Below, in pieces: positions 5,531 through 7,849 of a stretch of DNA of 7,849 nt (positions are counted from its first letter, which is position 1; each line of letters starts with the position of its first letter). Under the pieces are notes generated by a model. It saw nothing but the letters and a program-made list of their open reading frames with translations. It did no database searches and was not told the DNA's origin. A program made the translations under genes and the position numbers. This DNA comes from Flavobacteriaceae bacterium. Its GTDB lineage: Bacteria > Bacteroidota > Bacteroidia > Flavobacteriales > Flavobacteriaceae. The stretch covers positions 1-7,849 of the forward strand of contig JAGKWW010000080.1 in assembly GCA_021151665.1 (NCBI GenBank), in the 5' to 3' direction.

Positions 5531-5560
5531 TTAGCCTTTTACGCTAAAAATTGTACCTTG
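5531..5560 (+). promoter_or_regulatory. Possible promoter of the S46 peptidase gene with an internal inverted repeat
   Basis: TTGTACCTTGC (5551-5561) closely resembles the common Bacteroidota box TAnnTTTGC but is one T short. TTA (5531-5533), 20 bases before TACCTTG, could be a degenerate -33 element (consensus TTG). Between them lies an inverted repeat, TTAGC (5531-5535) and GCTAA (5543-5547) with a 7-base spacer, which might be a regulator site. If the box is used, translation must start at 5584 rather than 5551. The gap is shared with the divergent Crp/Fnr gene, for which I see no clear promoter. Confidence 0.32.
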
Positions 5561-5583
5561 CAACCTTTAACCCTACACACTCT

Positions 5584-7725
5584 ATGAAACTGATACGATT
5601 GCTGGTATTGTTTGTAGCCCTTCCTGCCATGGCGCAGCAGGGCGGCATGTGGATACCTTCCCTCCTTAAAGGGATGAACGAGAAAGAAATGAAAAGCCTC
5701 GGCATGAAAATGAGCGCGGCCGACATTTACGATGTTAACCATTCGAGCCTTAAAGATGCCGTACCGCAATTTAACGGCGGGTGCACCAGCGAGGTGATCT
5801 CTTCGCGCGGGCTGCTGCTTACCAACCACCACTGCGGCTTTGGCGAGATACAGTCACACTCTACCGTAGAGCACGATTACCTGACCAATGGCTTCTGGGC
5901 GATGAGCCTTGCCGAGGAACTCCCGAACCCCGACCTGGAAGTGACCTTTATTGTGAAGATAGAAGATGTTACCACACGGGTTCTTGAAGGTGTTGGTACG
6001 ATGGCATCAGAACAGGAAAAGCAAAAGAAGATACAGGAAAACATTACCAAACTTACGGCGTCACTACCCAAAGAATCATGGCAGGAAAACCGCATCCGGA
6101 CTTTCTACGAAGGCAACCAGTACATGCTTTTTGTAACAGAAACCTTCCGCGATGTGCGCCTGGTGGGTGCCCCACCAAGCTCCATTGGGAAATTTGGTTC
6201 GGATACCGACAATTGGGTATGGCCAAGGCATACCGGTGATTTCTCTTTGTTCCGCATTTACGCCGATAAGAACAACAGGCCAGCGGCGTATTCTAAAGAT
6301 AACGTACCATATGTACCGAAGCACTTCTTTCCGGTGTCGCTCGGAGGTATAAAAGAAAATGACTTCACGCTGGTGTTCGGTTACCCGGGCCGCACCACAG
6401 AATACCTGCCTGCCGTAGCTGTTGAGCAAATTGTTACCGCGCTTAACCCGGCAAAGATTGAAGTTCGCGATGCCGCCCTGAAAGCTCAGGATGCCTTTAT
6501 GCGTAAAGACCCTGCGATTAAGATACAATATGCTGCGAAATATGCAAGCGTTGCCAACTACTGGAAAAAGTGGATCGGCGAAACCCAGGGACTGAAGAAA
6601 ACCAACGCTGTAGCACTAAAACGCGCCGAAGAAAAAGAATTTGTGAAGCGTGTGCAGGCCGCCGACAAACAGGCAGAATATGGCAACCTATTGGCCGACT
6701 TTGAAAAGAACTATGCCGAGATTGCTCCGTACGCACTAAGCCGCGACTATTTTACCGAAGTGGTGCTGCGCAATACCGAGCTGCTCACAATGGGCTACCG
6801 CCTGTACCAACTTGAGCAGGCTTACAACAGCAAAGGTGCACAGGCGTTTACCGACCGCCGGGACAACCTGGTTAAAGGCATGGAAGAGGTATACAAAGAC
6901 TTCAACAAAAATGTAGATGAGAAAGTCTTTGAACAGCTTATCGCTTTGTATGGTAAAAAGGCGCCTCAACAGTTCTTACCCGCGGAGCTAAAGAATGCCG
7001 ACTACGCTAAACTTACTGCCGATGTATATGCACAATCGAAACTGACCAGCTATAATGGCTTTAAAGAACTGGCTGCCGGAGATGCTGCAACAGCGATCAA
7101 GAACATCAATGCCGACAGGGGTTATCAACTGGTAAAAGCCATTACTGATGCTTACCTGAAAAATGTCGCGCCTAAATATGAAGAGATCAATACACGCATA
7201 ATGGCCCTGCAGCGCACCTATATGAAGGGAATACTGGAGATGAGCCCTAAAGATGCGCGTATTTTCCCGGATGCTAACAGCACGCTGCGTGTTACCTACG
7301 GTAAAGTAAAAGGCTATGAGCCGCGCGATGCTACCTATTATGAGCCGGTTACCTATCTGGATGGGGTAATGGAAAAATACATTCCGGGAGATTATGAGTT
7401 TGATGTGCCGCAGAAGCTTATTGACCTTTACAATAAGAAAGACTATGGCCGTTATGGCGAAAAGGGTAAGATGCCCGTTTGCTTTATAGGTACCAACCAT
7501 ACTACCGGCGGCAACTCCGGAAGCCCGGCAATAGATGCTAAAGGCAACCTGATCGGGCTCAACTTTGACCGCGTATGGGAGGGCACCATGAGTGACATCC
7601 ATTACGATCCTTCCATCTGCCGCAATATAATGGTGGATATGCGTTATGTATTGTTCATTATTGACAAATTTGCCGGCGCCGGGCATCTTGTAAATGAGAT
7701 GAAAATTGTGAACGAAAAGAAGTGA
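5584..7725 (+). CDS. S46-family dipeptidyl-peptidase, DPP11 type (Asp/Glu-specific)
   Basis: This secreted, probably periplasmic, serine exopeptidase removes dipeptides from the N-terminus of oligopeptides. I start it at 5584 because this gives a classic signal peptide (MKLIRLLVLFVALPAMAQQ, cut probably after MA at 16/17) and 713 residues, close to the roughly 720 of known DPP11. A start at 5551 would put 11 polar residues before the signal and would overlap the promoter-like box. The chymotrypsin-like halves are split by a long helical domain (about residues 280-560). The triad is H83 in LLTNHHCGFG, D219 in RHTGDFS and S645 in GGNSGSP. Eighteen residues after the Ser comes R663 in NFDRVWEG, matching Arg673 of Porphyromonas DPP11, which selects acidic P1 residues; DPP7 has Gly there. 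The enzyme would supply dipeptides for amino-acid catabolism. It appears to be transcribed alone. Confidence 0.93.
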   Translation: MKLIRLLVLFVALPAMAQQGGMWIPSLLKGMNEKEMKSLGMKMSAADIYDVNHSSLKDAVPQFNGGCTSEVISSRGLLLTNHHCGFGEIQSHSTVEHDYLTNGFWAMSLAEELPNPDLEVTFIVKIEDVTTRVLEGVGTMASEQEKQKKIQENITKLTASLPKESWQENRIRTFYEGNQYMLFVTETFRDVRLVGAPPSSIGKFGSDTDNWVWPRHTGDFSLFRIYADKNNRPAAYSKDNVPYVPKHFFPVSLGGIKENDFTLVFGYPGRTTEYLPAVAVEQIVTALNPAKIEVRDAALKAQDAFMRKDPAIKIQYAAKYASVANYWKKWIGETQGLKKTNAVALKRAEEKEFVKRVQAADKQAEYGNLLADFEKNYAEIAPYALSRDYFTEVVLRNTELLTMGYRLYQLEQAYNSKGAQAFTDRRDNLVKGMEEVYKDFNKNVDEKVFEQLIALYGKKAPQQFLPAELKNADYAKLTADVYAQSKLTSYNGFKELAAGDAATAIKNINADRGYQLVKAITDAYLKNVAPKYEEINTRIMALQRTYMKGILEMSPKDARIFPDANSTLRVTYGKVKGYEPRDATYYEPVTYLDGVMEKYIPGDYEFDVPQKLIDLYNKKDYGRYGEKGKMPVCFIGTNHTTGGNSGSPAIDAKGNLIGLNFDRVWEGTMSDIHYDPSICRNIMVDMRYVLFIIDKFAGAGHLVNEMKIVNEKK

Positions 7726-7804
7726 AAACAGGGTTAAAAATGCGGTACAAAACATGCCGCAGGCACGAAAAGGTTTTCTTTAAGAAATATTAATTGTTTG
7801 AAGG

Positions 7805-7849
7805 ATGCGCAATAAAGAACGCCAAACGAAAACGTTGTATATAATATCT
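7805..7849 (+). CDS. Possible start of a downstream gene (partial, 3' end off window)
   Basis: An ATG at 7805 opens a frame, MRNKERQTKTLYIIS, that continues to the window edge. A basic N-terminus turning hydrophobic would suit a signal peptide or a membrane helix. A purine-rich GAAGG stands directly before the ATG, too close for a standard ribosome site. Fifteen codons are too few to be sure, and no family can be named. The 79 bases between the peptidase stop and this ATG show only a weak hairpin (7741-7761). Confidence 0.3.
   Translation, partial: MRNKERQTKTLYIIS

Noticed and set aside
6988..7755. A 255-codon open frame on the minus strand, antisense to the S46 peptidase
   Set aside because: It overlaps the conserved catalytic C-terminal part of the peptidase, shows no motif, and is explained by the base composition of that gene.
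7741..7761. Hairpin TGCGG...CCGCA after the peptidase stop as a terminator
   Set aside because: The stem is only 5 bp with an 11-base loop and no T-run follows directly, so it is not a convincing terminator.
1..7849. CRISPR arrays, tRNA or rRNA genes, transposases, integrases, att sites
   Set aside because: No regularly spaced repeats, cloverleaf sequences, conserved rRNA stretches or transposase/integrase motifs were seen on either strand.

Overview
The window looks like a chromosomal segment from a member of the Bacteroidota, probably a flavobacterium-like lineage. The reasons are an S46-family dipeptidyl-peptidase of the DPP11 type, a short Crp/Fnr regulator of the kind common in this phylum, little sign of Shine-Dalgarno sequences before the starts, and a good match to the Bacteroidota promoter form TTG-N20-TAnnTTTG. 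The assignment is inferred from protein style and motifs, not from a search. No rRNA, tRNA, CRISPR array or intact mobile element is visible.

Left edge (1-260). A 72-base GC-rich piece (49 of 72 bases are G or C) on the minus strand encodes the signature-to-Walker-B stretch of an ABC-F ATPase and is closed by stop codons at or near both ends. It abuts what appears to be the C-terminal tail of an unrelated plus-strand protein ending at 215. A symmetric hairpin with T-runs on both sides follows and probably terminates transcription from both directions.

Envelope block (234-4414). On the minus strand, read from right to left, lie a WbpE-like DegT/DnrJ sugar-nucleotide aminotransferase, a UDP-glucose 4-epimerase (galE) and an 80-residue two-helix membrane protein coupled to galE by a TAATG stop/start overlap. 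A promoter with a perfect TAnnTTTG box sits just upstream of the aminotransferase. Divergently, on the plus strand, lie waaA (Kdo transferase of lipid A-core assembly) and an overlapping GNAT acetyltransferase. Together these genes point to nucleotide-sugar supply and lipopolysaccharide assembly.

Redox/regulator block (4415-5501, minus strand). A Crp/Fnr-family regulator is followed by an AhpD-like carboxymuconolactone decarboxylase family protein with all four catalytic positions (Glu, CxxC, His). The 82-base gap between them carries a perfect 16-base palindrome and a second related half-match, which are candidate Crp-type operators. The palindrome could alternatively be a weak terminator.

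Right part (5584-7849). A secreted S46 dipeptidyl-peptidase has an intact catalytic triad and the Arg that marks Asp/Glu-specific DPP11. A short tail follows with one open reading frame that starts at 7805 and runs off the end. Most of the window is ordinary housekeeping and envelope content. The items most worth a second look are the ABC-F fragment junction, the Crp/AhpD-like pair with its palindrome, the coupled small membrane protein, and the DPP11 specificity call.
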